Source: Apostichopus japonicus
Lineage: Eukaryota > Echinodermata > Holothuroidea > Aspidochirotida > Stichopodidae
DNA: 64,000 nucleotides
NCBI RefSeq assembly: GCF_037975245.1
Contig: NC_092582.1
Coordinates: forward strand, 25,150,077 to 25,214,076
Direction of reading: 5' to 3'
The notes beneath the pieces are model-generated. The model had not been told where the DNA came from. It made no database searches and worked only from the letters and a program-made list of their open reading frames with translations. The translations under genes were made by a program, and so were the position numbers. Position 1 is the stretch's first letter, and the number at the start of each line of letters is the position of its first letter. This document shows, one piece after another, positions 19,276-31,900 of the stretch.

Positions 19276-20322
19276 AAACATCTTTTAGCTTCATATAACA
19301 GACTTGATTGCAGTCGACACCATTTGTCATTGGTAAATATATGTAATGCCAGTGTTTACGAGTTTGTGTGTGTGTCAGTGGTAATATGTAAGACATTTGA
19401 AGGATTTTATTTTGTTGGTAAAATGACATGTATAGGCCCTACATGACATTCACTAAGGAATATCCATAAAACCATCCCACACGCAAAAGGTTGTTAGCTC
19501 GCAAACAGAACCCGCCAAATATATCGATGTTCTAAACACAATTTATACAAAACATAAATCTTCATTCGATAAATGGAATATCCTGATTGCAGATATGGCT
19601 TCTCTAATCTTTAAAATAACGCTACGATATAACTCCCCCACCCCCTCACACCTAACCCTAGCCCCTAAGGTATGCTTAAATTAGAAACAGGCAGCAGACA
19701 TAGGGAACCAATAACTTGTTCAAAACTACGCTGTATTGTGCAAATTTGTTCCTTATAGTCAGATAGGCAATATTTAAAAAAAATGGTAGTACTGCGCTGC
19801 ATGACCCACATATTCGTTTCATTGTGATATTAAATTGTCTAAGTTTTGTAATTGGTAAAGATGATTAAAAATTGTCAACAGTTTTGTTTAAGGAAGTTCT
19901 GACCCTGGTTGTTCCCAAACATTGAGGGGTCTTCAATTTATCTATTAAGTGTCCCCGTGATAGAAATGTGATAATGAAATTTGATATCGTGTCATGCCAA
20001 CTTTCTGACTGCCTAGCAATCTGGGGCCGTTCTGTTCACCTTTCTGGTTCTGTTTACCTTAGGAATAAGGGAATTGTATCAGTCTGCAGTATAATTGCCA
20101 TCTCCTTCAACTGTATCGCTGTGTAGATCTGCCTAAGTCATATCAATAGCAGGACAACACTGGGGAGTTAGCCCCCTTTCAGTAGAGCGTGTCATGATTC
20201 ACGATGATTACATAAAGGTGTGAATAACCCTATTGTCGTGATTGTGCCGACTCACAATATAGCCGTATTCGTCCCATGCATCCTGCAAACGAATTACCCC
20301 TGGATAATGCATATGTATTACA
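19276..20322. other. Interval without recognisable features
   Basis: No gene or element is supported here. Confidence 0.5.
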
Positions 20323-20323
20323 A

Positions 20324-20396
<73 letters not shown>

Positions 20397-20408
20397 TATA
20401 TATATATA
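20323..20408. repeat. CA/TA microsatellite
   Basis: A short CA run passes into about 30 TA dinucleotides and abuts the hAT-like element at 20409. The TA tract resumes at 20777. Confidence 0.95.
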
Positions 20409-20776
20409 CAGTGGCGTAGGAAGGTACTTTTGAGTGGGGGGGCTGAAGACTGATGGCCGGCCTGGGGGAGGGGTCTAAGGGGAGGGGGTGTCCCCCTCCC
20501 CTTTGGAATTTTTTGGCATTTCCAGGTGGCCTCAGATGCAATGTGGTGCAATGTAGAACACTTCAACACCCACTCCATTTGTAAAAACTTTTGCATTTTC
20601 ACCTGGCCTTAGATGCAATTTGGGGCTCCAAATGAGATTTTTTTTCTCATTTGGAAATGAAAAAGGGGTTTTCTGACTTGCGGAGCGGGGGGGGGGCGGA
20701 ATGATACTTCCGCCCCTCCATATTTTTCACTGGGGGGGGGGCTGGCGCCCCTCAGCCCCCCGGTTCCTACGCCCTT
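20409..20776. mobile_element. Non-autonomous hAT-like element in a TA microsatellite
   Basis: The left end is CAGTGGCGTAGGAAGG. The right end reversed reads GGGCGTAGGAACC, sharing GGCGTAGGAA. G-rich subterminal blocks (GGGGGGGCTGA) occur at both ends. It sits inside TATATA sequence, so its 8-bp duplication cannot be told from the microsatellite. It contains no transposase. Confidence 0.65.
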
Positions 20777-20814
20777 ATATATATATATATATATATACAT
20801 ACATACATATATAC

Positions 20815-20879
<65 letters not shown>

Positions 20880-20884
20880 TATAG
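20777..20884. repeat. TA microsatellite
   Basis: TA dinucleotides with scattered TACA interruptions, on the right of the hAT-like insertion and probably continuous with the left tract before insertion. Apparent Tyr/Ile frames are artefacts. Confidence 0.95.
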
Positions 20885-21048
20885 ACATGTCTCTTGGCGT
20901 GTGTTAAAAAGTAAGATATATCCACAAGAGAAATAGGAAAAAAAAAATATGCGTTCATTTCAAACTTTATTACTTAGAACGTTAAATCAGCTACAAAATA
21001 TTTCGAGCGTTATCACAGCTCTTCTTCCGTTGCAGTAATGTAACTGAA

Positions 21049-21049
<1 letters not shown>

Positions 21050-21105
<56 letters not shown>
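21050..21105. repeat. TA microsatellite
   Basis: A near-pure TA tract of about 56 bp. Confidence 0.95.
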
Positions 21106-21107
<2 letters not shown>

Positions 21108-24090
21108 GGCCCATATATATATATTTATATTTCTGTTTACAGTTGTGTTTACAGTTGTGCATATACTGGGCAAAACCATGTATGCTGTCTGCTAGTATAT
21201 ACCGTATCGTAGGTAACGCGATAATGTTTTGTTTTGAACTGATTCCAAAGTCAAAAGATTTGTATTTAATGTGAAATTGATGATAATTTGAATGATTTTG
21301 TTTGGCACACGTACAACAACCCCGGCGCACTCCTCTTTTAAAGAGCTTCGGTCGGATTTGAATACAGCGGTAACCCGCAATGCAGCGTATATATATATGT
21401 GATGAATTCTTCACACTGTTTCAACCTTGGCGTATAACGTGAGGGCGGGATATTCAAAAGAAGAACGAAAGGAATGATCGAGTATTGAGTTATCTAAAAT
21501 GAGGTCTCCAAACGAAAAGGGCTAGTGAAACATGGGACCCTTCTCAAGTTCTCTGACGAAACTCACGAAAGTATAACATGCTGAATGATGTGAACATGAT
21601 ATAGAAGGCCGGAATGAGACTGTTGTACTAAGCTTCCCTGACATAATCGCCGAATTTCGGCAGAAATTTCAAAGCAAACCCTCAACTCAATTTAAGGGTA
21701 TAAAGTGGTTGCGATAGCCTATGCTGTTATGAGCATTTCCATGCCCTAACTGCAGGGTAATACTTTCATGGTTATAACTGCAAGCCTGTTGGTGCACTCG
21801 GCTCCGGAGAAGACTTGGCAAGGGGGAGATCGAAGGAACGTCATCAGCAGGAAATAGTTTTGGAGCAGTGTCAAGATACACAACAGTAATTCGTTTACAA
21901 GTCACACGAGCGACTTCCCGTTGACAAGCGCTCTACTTTTTACCAAAGAGATTTTTTTCTTTAGATTTTTTGATGTCTTTGCTCTACGCGAGTTAAAGGT
22001 TAACCGGTGGCGACGGGGCAGCACCATGCACGCTACGCGCAGTGGCAGTGGGCTGGTTTATTTGCAGCCTCCCGGCACACGCTCCTAGTTCGTAAATCAC
22101 TGAATCGCATATCGGTCACTCGTCCCACCGTAGGTGAACTTCAAAGTTATGACAACTGTGTGCCTGTAAACTAAAGCAAACGTGATAGCGGGGACCTTTG
22201 AACTTTTTACTCCCCAGGGATCCGAGCACTTGTTCAAAGGAATGTGAACTATAATTTGAATTGTTTTGTATAACGGTCGATATAGGCATGAACGTATATG
22301 TACTCCCAACTATAGCGTGTTATATGCACGGCCATTACCAACTGAAATACGAGCATCGACATTTCATGATTTAAAACATGTAAGAGGTAAATTTTTACAC
22401 AAGACTTCACTTGAGTTATATTATTCATCCTCGAACAGTAAGGAAGATTATAATAGACGCTTATACTTGGTAGCCGTAAGCGTGCCACCTTTAAAAACAT
22501 ATTTGCATATGAATGCACGTGATTTATTGAACAACAATTGTGAGTCAACAAACCTTTTGTTAACTGCACAGCGGCGGGTGGCACAGGGTGAGCTAACAAC
22601 AGGGATAGGCTAGCTCCTCGTGGTCAGTACAAGAGAATGCAAGAGCAAAGAAAATAGGAAGTTTCGTTTTACTTTGTACACAAAAATCACTGTAATGGTT
22701 AACTTGGTAGGGAAACTTAAATAGTTCCAATCATATCATACGAAGCGCTTAAACAATAGAGAGCTGAAGAAAATGGATTCTTCTTAGGCACTCTTTGTTT
22801 ACTCGCGCAATGATATTATCTCTGCACCCATCCGTGGTAAAGTACTTCTACGGTCTAACCAAACAACAGAATCGTTTTACAATTCAGGTATGTGTAAATC
22901 TATAGCAACACAGTCAAGTTGATTCCGAGAGTCGCTTGGTTTTCGTGCCCAGTCTCCTAGGGGGCAGGGGAAGGGGTATGGGTAAAGAGGCAATGAATCC
23001 TACGGGCATCAGAGAACTAGCGGAAGGCCCTGGACTGATGGTGGGGTGGGGGTTCAGGTTGAACCGGGTTATTGTGCCGTTAGGGTACGTAGGCGAGTAG
23101 TGTGTGATGTAGGGAAGGGGTTACATTGGATACTTTTCCAAGAAAAATTTGGATTTCCAAAAAGAAACCAAAAAGATGAATTTTGTAGATAATACATCTT
23201 GAAGTGTATGTAGGTTAACTAATAACTTCTTTATAGCCGGAAGTGAAGACATCACGCGGAAGCGATGGACCGCAGACTAAGGAAGCACGCATAGTAGCAA
23301 TTGAACTCCTATAATTGCTGCAAATATGTACGTATGAATAGAGTGACCGTGTTGGATATCCGTTACGACAGGTGATTACGTTAGGTGCATAATAGAATCA
23401 GGACACACATGTGTGCTGGGTAACAGTTTACCTATTATCGCATGAAATTCGTGAAAGGCCGCACACAAGTGTCACCGGGGACGCCCTACCGGCGTCACTA
23501 CGCCCCTCATCAATTTCCAACTCAAACAGGATGATGCCTGACGGTAGGAAAGGAAAGTGATTCGCTCAGGGACCAGGTCCCTAGGCATGCGGTAGTTAAG
23601 GGGAGTTTATTCCCCCTCAAAGACTTAAGTTCTTTCTTTCTTCAAATTCCCTTACATTTAATTACACGCCTAAATTATGGAAATGTGTACGGATATGTTA
23701 AGGTAAAGTGATGGATATTATAGCATAATTTCGCTGTATCTATATATAGTCCCATTACCCATTCAAATTTTCACATAAGCGAGAGACACCCATTCCCTTA
23801 TACCCTCTCACCCCCAGGACGGACATCGGCCAACATATGTGGAACCCCGAACCCCTGTAGTAAACGGGCCTGCTTGGGACCTATAGTAACATCATTTTGA
23901 TGGCCCTGTCAATTGCCCACGTGATGTTTCCAGCCTACCAATGAATATGAAGGAATATAGTGAAGATTGAAGAGTTAACGGGTGGAACATCGTACGGTAG
24001 CTCCTACACGCCAGGTCTGCTGTACAAATGATTCTATAACAGCAGGGAGCTGTCACTCAAGTTTGCTTTGTAGCACCGCTTGTATGTAAG
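21106..24090. other. Interval without a supported gene
   Basis: Overlapping open frames of about 115 codons occur on both strands at 22249-22613. Neither has a recognisable family, flanking splice sites or conserved motif, and mutual overlap is expected of non-coding DNA. G-rich patches lie at 22955-23060. Confidence 0.5.
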
Positions 24091-24795
24091 CAGTGGCGTC
24101 CACAGCATTTCAAAGGTGAGGGGCGAGGCGGGGGGGGGGGCAATTCATTCAAACTTTACCCCGACTGACTAAGGTATGAGAGCCTGCAATTTTGTGGTCG
24201 AGCCAGAGGCGAATGAAGGAGTTTTATAAAGGAGGGGGACTTGGATTAGGTTCATTGAAGCCCTGACTCCTAATTAAACTAATGAACGTCAAATATTGCA
24301 TTCTGAGTCATAATTAGATTATAATTTAGGCCTTATAAGTACCGTATAGATCTAAGCGCAAATTCCCTCGGCTGATTAGTGTAGGTGGCTGCTCAACTTT
24401 GTGGAATGGATAGGAGGCGAATGCAGGATTATATAACGAATTGGGATTATACTGTAGGGTCATGGAAGTCGAATTCTATGAAAGGGGGGTATTGGGGTAC
24501 TCTCCCAGAGAAACATAAAAGAAACATTTAAAGGTCAAATGATGTATTCTGTGGCACATTTATATTATAATTAAGCTATATTTAGATATGAGTAGCTCTA
24601 AACGCAAGGTACTGCTAATACTGCTAATAATACTTTGTGTGTGACTGAAAGGGGATGGGGGGGGGGGGGGGTTATACCCGTAATAATGATCAAATTCTTC
24701 CCCTGCTGAATGCAAAAGCCCCCCGACTGATGGTCGGAGGTGATGGTCGGAGGTGAGGGCCAGCCCCCCCTCCCCCCCAATTGCGCGCGCCACTG
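24091..24795. mobile_element. Non-autonomous hAT-like element
   Basis: The 705-bp segment starts CAGTGGCGTCC and ends GCGCGCGCCACTG, so its terminal inverted repeats share CAGTGGCG. Subterminal G and C runs are as in the neighbouring elements. The flanks are ATGTAAG and ATGTACAG, a possible 8-bp duplication with one indel. It contains a local direct repeat, TGATGGTCGGAGG. There is no transposase frame. Confidence 0.65.
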
Positions 24796-24954
24796 ATGTA
24801 CAGCCAATGACATTATACAAGCAGCAATACAAAAATAATGATTTTGTATAAGTTTTAAGCTGCTCTGTAGAGTATAACACTTTTCATGCTTTCGTGTTTA
24901 ACTTCTTCGACGTTTTAGCTTTCGTTTCGATTTTTTTGTCAGTTTTGAAGCATA

Positions 24955-27055
24955 CCTTATAATATGTGTGTACACATCAAATAACTGACTTAGTCCACCA
25001 GCATACATTTATAATATGTGTGTACGCATCAAATAACTGACTTAGTCCACCAGCATACATTTATTATATGTGTGCATGCATCAAATATTTGACTTAGTCC
25101 ACCAGCATACTTTATAATATGTGTGTACACATCAAATAACTGACTTAATCCACCAGCATACATTTATAATATGTGTGTACACATCAAATAACTGAATTAG
25201 TCCACCAGCATACATTTATAATATGTGTACGCATCAAACAACTTATTTAGTCCATCAGCATACATTTATAACATATGTGTACGCATCAAATAACTGACTT
25301 AGTCCACCAGCATACATTTATAATATGTGTGTACGCATCAAATAACTGAATTAGTTCACCAGCATACATTTATAATATGTGTGTACGCATCAAATAACTG
25401 ACTTAGTCCACCAGCATACATTTATAATATGTGTGTACGCATCAAATAACTGACTTAGTCCACCAGCATACATTTATAATATGTGTACGCATCAAACAAC
25501 TTATTTAGTCCATCAGCATACATTTATAACATATGTGTACGCATGAAATAACTGACTTAGTCAACCAGCATACATTTATTATATGTCTGCACGCATATTT
25601 GACTTAGTCCACCAGCATACATTTATAATATGTGTGTACGCATCAAATAACTGACTTAGTCCACCAGCATACATTTGTGTGTAGGCGTCAATATGTGTGT
25701 AGGCGTCAAACAACTTACTTAGTCCACCAGCATTCATTTATAATATGTGTGTACGCATTACATAACTGACTTAGTCATGGGCGTCAGCAGGTTTCAGAAA
25801 GTGAGGGGGACACTATACCATCTAAGCGGAGCGCCACCATTGGTTGGCGCGTAGCGTACCAGAAAATTTTGGGTACATAAGACCCCCTAGATCGCAGGAG
25901 ACGGCCTTCCTGAGTCGTTTTTAGTTACATCAGAATTAGATCTGTGAGGAGAAATTTTGTCTCACAAAACTAAATTCCGACAGAAAGTACTGGTAGAAAG
26001 ATGCCGTTCTGACACCAAGGGAGACGAATTACACAGCGTCCATCTCAAACGAAATATTGAAAAAGTGGCGCCGTCACCTCCGGGATGAGTGGAGTGGTAT
26101 ATATAATACATGCATGTAGGTGCGAGACGTCAGTTGTTATGTGCCCAGGTACTTTAATAATAATAATCAGAAAAAGGCACCGCGCGCATAGCGTGTGTAG
26201 CGCCTAGCCGGCACTCAACAATAAAGATCTACCATATCCGGCGAATACATGTAGCCTTAATTACTTCCCCTACACCCCTATTCGTCCGTCCAGTCCAAGG
26301 GACTGGAGGTAGTGATATGAACATAGTAACTCATCACCATCTACCTGTATGGCTTACCTAATCCCTTGGAACCCATACAAACAACATGTGTGCAAGATTC
26401 AATACACTTTCGAATGGTCTCCCCCCCCCCCCCGAACGAATTAAATGGGCAGATTTAGGATATTGGGAGAATGGGAGATAAATGACGGTGCAAGTGATAG
26501 ATAGCAGGGGCCCAGGGAGTCCAGATTTCTTGACCTTAAATAGAAAATCGCGCATATGCATGTGATTTTTTTTAATAACTACTCTGAAAAGTGGGTGGGA
26601 CAAATGATATGATATCCCCTCCACTTTTGAAAGTGGGGGGGACATGTCCCCCCCGTCCCCCACCTGTTGACGCCCATGGACTTAGTCTACCAGCATACAT
26701 ATAATATGTGTGTACGCATCAAATAATTGACTTAGTTTACCAGCATACATTTATAATATGTGTGTAGGCGTCAAATAACTGACTTAGTCCACCAGCATTC
26801 AATTATAATATGTGTGTACGCATCAAATAACTGACTTAGTCCACCAGCATACTTTATAATATGTGAGTATGCATCAAATAACTGATTTAGTTTACCAGCA
26901 TTCATTTATAATATGTGTGTACGCATTACATAACTGACTTAGTCTACCAGCATACTTTATAATATGTGTGTATACGCATCAAATAATTGACTTAGTCCAC
27001 CAGCATACATTTATAATTTTTGTGTACCCATCAAATAACTGACTTAGTCCACCAA
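24955..27055. repeat. 53-bp minisatellite split by a transposon
   Basis: About 22 copies of a unit near 53 bp containing TTATAATATGTGTGTACGCA, CAAATAACTGACTTAG and TCCACCAGCATACA. They lie in two blocks (24955-25775 and 26679-27055) separated by the element at 25776-26678. Some units are shortened. Confidence 0.95.
25776..26678. mobile_element. Non-autonomous hAT element with perfect target duplication
   Basis: The 903-bp insertion has terminal inverted repeats CATGGGCGTCAGCAGGT and, reversed from the right end, CATGGGCGTCAACAGGT (16 of 17). It is flanked by the exact 8-bp duplication GACTTAGT at 25768-25775 and 26679-26686, a word of the host minisatellite. An 8-bp duplication and a CA start fit the hAT superfamily. 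The interior has subterminal G/C runs and no transposase, so movement would need an enzyme in trans. Confidence 0.92.
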
Positions 27056-27424
27056 CATATACATTTCAATTTCTTCTGTCCTTCCTTTCGGCCAGCAAGG
27101 GCGAGGGCGGGCGGTAGCTCAGCTAACGAAACAGGTACACAGGTATACGCAAGCTGTACATGCTATTAATTGTTCGGTTTAGCAACATATATCACTCATA
27201 GCCTATATACTGTACGTACATATAGGCCTATATAGAACATTGTAACATATTAGCCTACATCTATATGATACTGATACGGTGGAAGGTATGCTGGAGTAAT
27301 GCAATGGAATGCCAAAACTCCCAAAAAAGATACAAGATTATGTAGCATCCTGAAGTAATACCATTTTGATTTATTTTTGGTTTTTTATATTAAAACTAAC
27401 TCGTAAAGTATCATCGTCGTGAGC

Positions 27425-27795
27425 GAGTACCAAGTACTTTACATCGAGTACAAGTAAAGGATCTTTAGTATTTAAGTCCGATTACAAAATCTCGAGTAGG
27501 AGTACTTCGACACCCGAGTACCATTCGACCAGTGCGAGTACAGAGAACTAGCAACAACGTACTCGAGTACCGAGTACACCCGAGTACCCTTCATCGAGCG
27601 CGAGTACCGAGTGCTGGCAAAAACGTACTCGAGTACCGAGTACTTCGACACCCGAGTACCCTTCAACCAGTGCGAATACCCAGAACTAGCAAAAACGTAC
27701 TCGAGTACCGAGTACTTTAACACCCGTGTAGACCCTTCATCGAGCGCGAGTACCGAACACTAGAAAAACGTACTCGAGTACCGACTACATTTCGA
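27425..27795. repeat. GAGTAC-rich tandem repeat of about 62 bp
   Basis: Four to five imperfect units with words such as CGAGTACCGAGTAC, CACCCGAGTACCCTTC and AAAACGTACTCGAGTACC. Several units carry the perfect 12-bp palindrome GTACTCGAGTAC. Open frames on both strands are repeat artefacts. Confidence 0.88.
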
Positions 27796-28803
27796 GTGCT
27801 ACATCACTGTCCTTCCAATGGGATACATACTGTTATATAATTAAACGTTAATTGAATGGTGTCATTTCTGCGTTTAACAAGGGCCCACAATGCTGCATGA
27901 ATGTAAGGCTAGGCCAAAGGAGCCGGATGTGTTGCTGCCCCCTTCCCCAATCAAAAGAAGAAGAAAGAAAGGAATAAAGACATTTCAGAGCAATTCTTCT
28001 GAGATTCACATCTGCATGAGAACAAGCTTTATCTGAAAGTGCTGAAACATTCGTGGGCTTCGTCCCTCTTGACGGCCCCTGAACTTCCCTCGTACCTCCA
28101 AAAGTAGAGTACCCCAATCAGAAACACCTACCACACCTATGTAGTGACACTTCAAAATAAAGGACAGGGCTTTCATCGTTTCGCATGTAAATTAGTATTC
28201 CTTGCTTATTATTCTGATGCATTCTAAGTTCAATCTGTGAGAAGTATTGAACATTTGTAACTATGATATTTTCACATTTCCAAAGTCGTTGCTGTTAAAT
28301 TACTACTCCATGGACATACGAGGGATGAACCCAAAATGGATAAGATTATGTTTGAAGTAAATATATTGAACCAGACACTGTATTGCACACACAAAAAAAC
28401 TAACTTTCTTAGTCAATTCGACAGAAAATGTTGCTAGCAGTTACATTTTGTAATGGTTAAGCACACGTTTGTTGATAACGTTTCTTTCTACTATACCTGA
28501 CTTATCTAATCCTGTTAGTGATTGTGGGACGTATTTTAGCTTCCAGGACAGGTGGTGAATCCTGTTCTTATCTATTACTGGCGGAGGAATACACTGATGT
28601 CGTGCGCCTTTGTAAGGATGCCACACGACCCAACCGCTTCACTATATGTAACTACCAAAGGTGTGTAGTACGCATGACCGTACTATACTGCGTACATACC
28701 TACGTAGTAATCTTCAACACAAAAGACCTACAGACATCGGATTTCAACGAACTGCTCGACAAGCCGCCTACAATTTCACCAAAATAAAGTCTTCTCTTTT
28801 CAG
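27796..28803. other. Upstream flank of the EGF-domain gene
   Basis: No proven gene. An 89-codon plus frame at 28518-28787 has no recognisable family. CTCTTTTCAG at 28794-28803 is a good acceptor just before the signal-peptide exon, so an upstream untranslated exon is likely. Confidence 0.45.
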
Positions 28804-28885
28804 GAATTTGGCAGATCAAGATGATCGATCATCGATGTAATGACTAAGGAATATCAGGATTTAGTTGGATGGTATTTATAAGTTT

Positions 28886-28961
28886 ATGGAGTTCAATATG
28901 AGACGTAATTTTGCTGGATACTTGTTGATCTTCTGCGCCTGTTTCGTACCCCTTTCACAAG
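28886..28961 (+). CDS. Signal-peptide exon
   Basis: The first in-frame ATG after the stop at 28862-28864 is at 28886. A second ATG at 28898 would give a shorter but equally good signal peptide, MRRNFAGYLLIF. The exon probably starts at 28804 after a CTTTTCAG acceptor. The donor is AAG/GTGAGG. Confidence 0.72.
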
Positions 28962-31900
28962 GTGAGGACCTATATTACCCTTCTGTACTAGTATTATTAT
29001 AGACTACATGCACCGTGTATACTGTGATAGAAAATAACACTGCTAATGTTATGGTCAAATCGTGGTTAAGAGTGAGGACACTTTACACGCTCTTTTCTTG
29101 TGCATTAATTGAAAAAGTATGCTGCACTTCTTTTCAACTATTTGGTCCTCATGTAAACCCGTATGAAGGACTTCTTAATGATAAGTTTTGGAAAGTTTTT
29201 CAAGTGTTTAAAGTTGCGTTCAGCGACTCGATCATCATGATAGCATTGATACACGGTGCATGCTGTGGTAATGGAGTAAGCAGTGGCTTGAAGTGTACAG
29301 TTACTAAGTGTGTAGGCAGTACAGGATGTTGAAATAGAATTGCAAGTGTGACTAACGGTTAAATTAAAAAACCCATAGTTGCTGTGATGTTCAGCTGTAA
29401 CACTGCTCTTAAGTGATGGAACCCTGAACAATTTAATGCTAATATGCACTAGCTCAACTCAGTGAGGCCTTATTACTTAAACTTTTTAGAAAGATGCCAA
29501 ATTCAAGTAGCTGACCTAGGCCTATGGTTTGATCACCATTACCAAACAGTAACTTTGATTGTTAAGCTCAAAGTTAGGCCTAGGCTAGGTGGAACCACCA
29601 AATTTGATATTGAATGGTGAAACTAGAGCCATCGTGGATACTTGCCCAGCCATTTGCAGGTAGTTTGACGAATGTACAGAGGAATAAATATTACTTGAAC
29701 TTGGAACAGAAAAGATTCTGAATCATGTTTTCTTTTGGTATTTAATATCTTAATTGTTTGTTGGTTATTGCATAGTATGTGAGGGTCCACAACAATATTT
29801 ATGTTGTAAAGGAGTTTCAATGGGTTGGTGGCCCTTTGTAGCTTCTTTTAACTCAGATCAATTTATTTGTGACAAGGAGGCAGAGCCAACCATTACATTA
29901 GCAACAATATTCCAGTAGCTATGTAATGATAAATTTATAAATTTAATGTGGGGGGGGTGTGAAATATTTGATGGATCATGGCCAAATGTCGAAAATTTAT
30001 ACAATTGCGAACTGCTGGCCCAGTAGGCGGAAGTATGGTCAGAATTGTTTGGCCATTTATGTAGAAATTGTACTTGTTTGTAGCCATTGATTTATTAATA
30101 ACTAACATTTATTTATGGCACGGTAAGTTGTACTGTTGGAGATAGGAACTTGGCTGACCAATTAAAAAGTTTATGTGATTATAAACTTACTACACAATAT
30201 CACCAAAAGAGAAGTGGTTTTAGGGGTAGGTTTGGTTTTTGGGTTGTGTTTCCAATGAAATGGGTAATGAGGCATTTTGAGCAATACTTTGGTTGCATTT
30301 AGATACCACTGAATTCAAATTTTATACTCATATCATCATTATTACAATATTTAGTTGATTGTGTCTAGTAGTAGCTCAAATCGTCCAGTATAATGTTAAA
30401 CAAAATATTCTGTTTAAATGTATTTTATTACTTTGACAAAGTTTAATTAGTTTATGAGAAGATTCAATTTAATTTAATACTAACAAGATCTTCTTAACAG
30501 ATAATTCTGGGCAGATGTTGATTAAAAATCTGGCCAAATGTTTTGGTAATCTGGTGTGCAGAAGCAGAAGCCAATAACTTTTCATTATATTCTGGTTTTA
30601 TCTCTAGATGAATCAGATAACAAGTAAAGCCCTACAACTTAAAATCTGTTGTTCTGATCTTTGAAATTGATGAATTGAATATATTGATCCAAATTGTCAT
30701 TGCTGCAAGGATCACCTTGTGATTCTTAATCTTGAGCAGTTAATTGAGAAGGTAGCATCTATAGATTTTTTGTTAGAACTTTTAAGATTTGTGAATTTAC
30801 TTCTAAACTCACTCCCCTGTCTGTACAAGCTCAATATGTTGGGATAATTTTGCTGACAATAAACGGTAGCAATATTGAGGTTGTCATCGTCAGGAATTAC
30901 TATCCATACGTACGGTATGGAGATTAACACGATTGCAGTACACTGAGCCCTCTCCTTCAATTTAGTGTTTAACTCCAATATAACAAGCCTGTGCATTGGG
31001 TAGTACAGTAGTAGTAGCTAGTAGTAGTATTTAGATCACTTGCAGGTGTTTTATCACCAGACATGCTCAGTTATTTGATCGGATTCCTACTGAGTTTTAG
31101 GTATCCTGGCTAGTATTATGACATTCAAACCTTGCCTGAGTCAAGTTCATTCTCAATGTGTGAAACACATGATAGTAGACCATCTGATAACAGCTGGAAC
31201 CCTGAAGTGTCCAACTCTTGCACAAAAAAATAAAGGGTTTGCTCTGGCTGACACTGGAGGGGTTTTGGCAGTTATAGTAACCAGGTTCTTCTCAGTACTG
31301 AAGCATCATCTGGAAGTAGTTGTGACGTTCCATTAGAGCTAGGAATCACGACTCCACCTCCCAGCATGACCACTACCCCTCACACACCAGTATCTTAACA
31401 TGTATACAAATCATTTAACTTATTCTGCATTGAAATAAAACTTGTGAAAATCTGAAAAGTCTTGGAAATTGTCTCCAGATTTGGCTAGCTCTGTTCACTT
31501 TTTGGACCATTATAATAAGGACTTCCAAAAAGTGTAATATTGGAGTTGAATTTTAAGAAATCTTGAAGAAATGTGTTGAATTTGGTAGTCAGGTTACAAT
31601 AAATTGATAAAACTAAAACAACCTGTTGCCATGTGTTCAGATCCTCAACTTTGTATTATTTTGAAATTACTTGACTCGTCACAGTGACAAAGTCCTATCC
31701 ATGTGTTGTCAGTAGTTTTGAATGTCAACAAAAGATTGATCTAAGCCAACCTAAAGTATTCCTCATTGTCTATATATAGTATCCGTGGACTGTTCAGATT
31801 ATTCAGCTCGAGGTTAATCAAATTTACTGGTGTTTGTTTGAAGTTTGCAAGTCGTGAGACATTCAATGAGCACTATCAGTTTGACCGCTTTAGTTTGATC

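Noticed and set aside
20220-21414. Tyr/Ile-repeat proteins
   Set aside because: They are translations of TA microsatellites.
22249-22613. Pair of overlapping frames of about 115 codons on opposite strands
   Set aside because: No family, signal peptide, splice sites or repeat explains them, and chance open frames of this length are expected in 64 kb.
28518-28787. 89-codon gene upstream of the EGF gene
   Set aside because: It has no recognisable domain and no splice support. Its stop lies within an AATAAA-like word, but nothing else supports a transcript.
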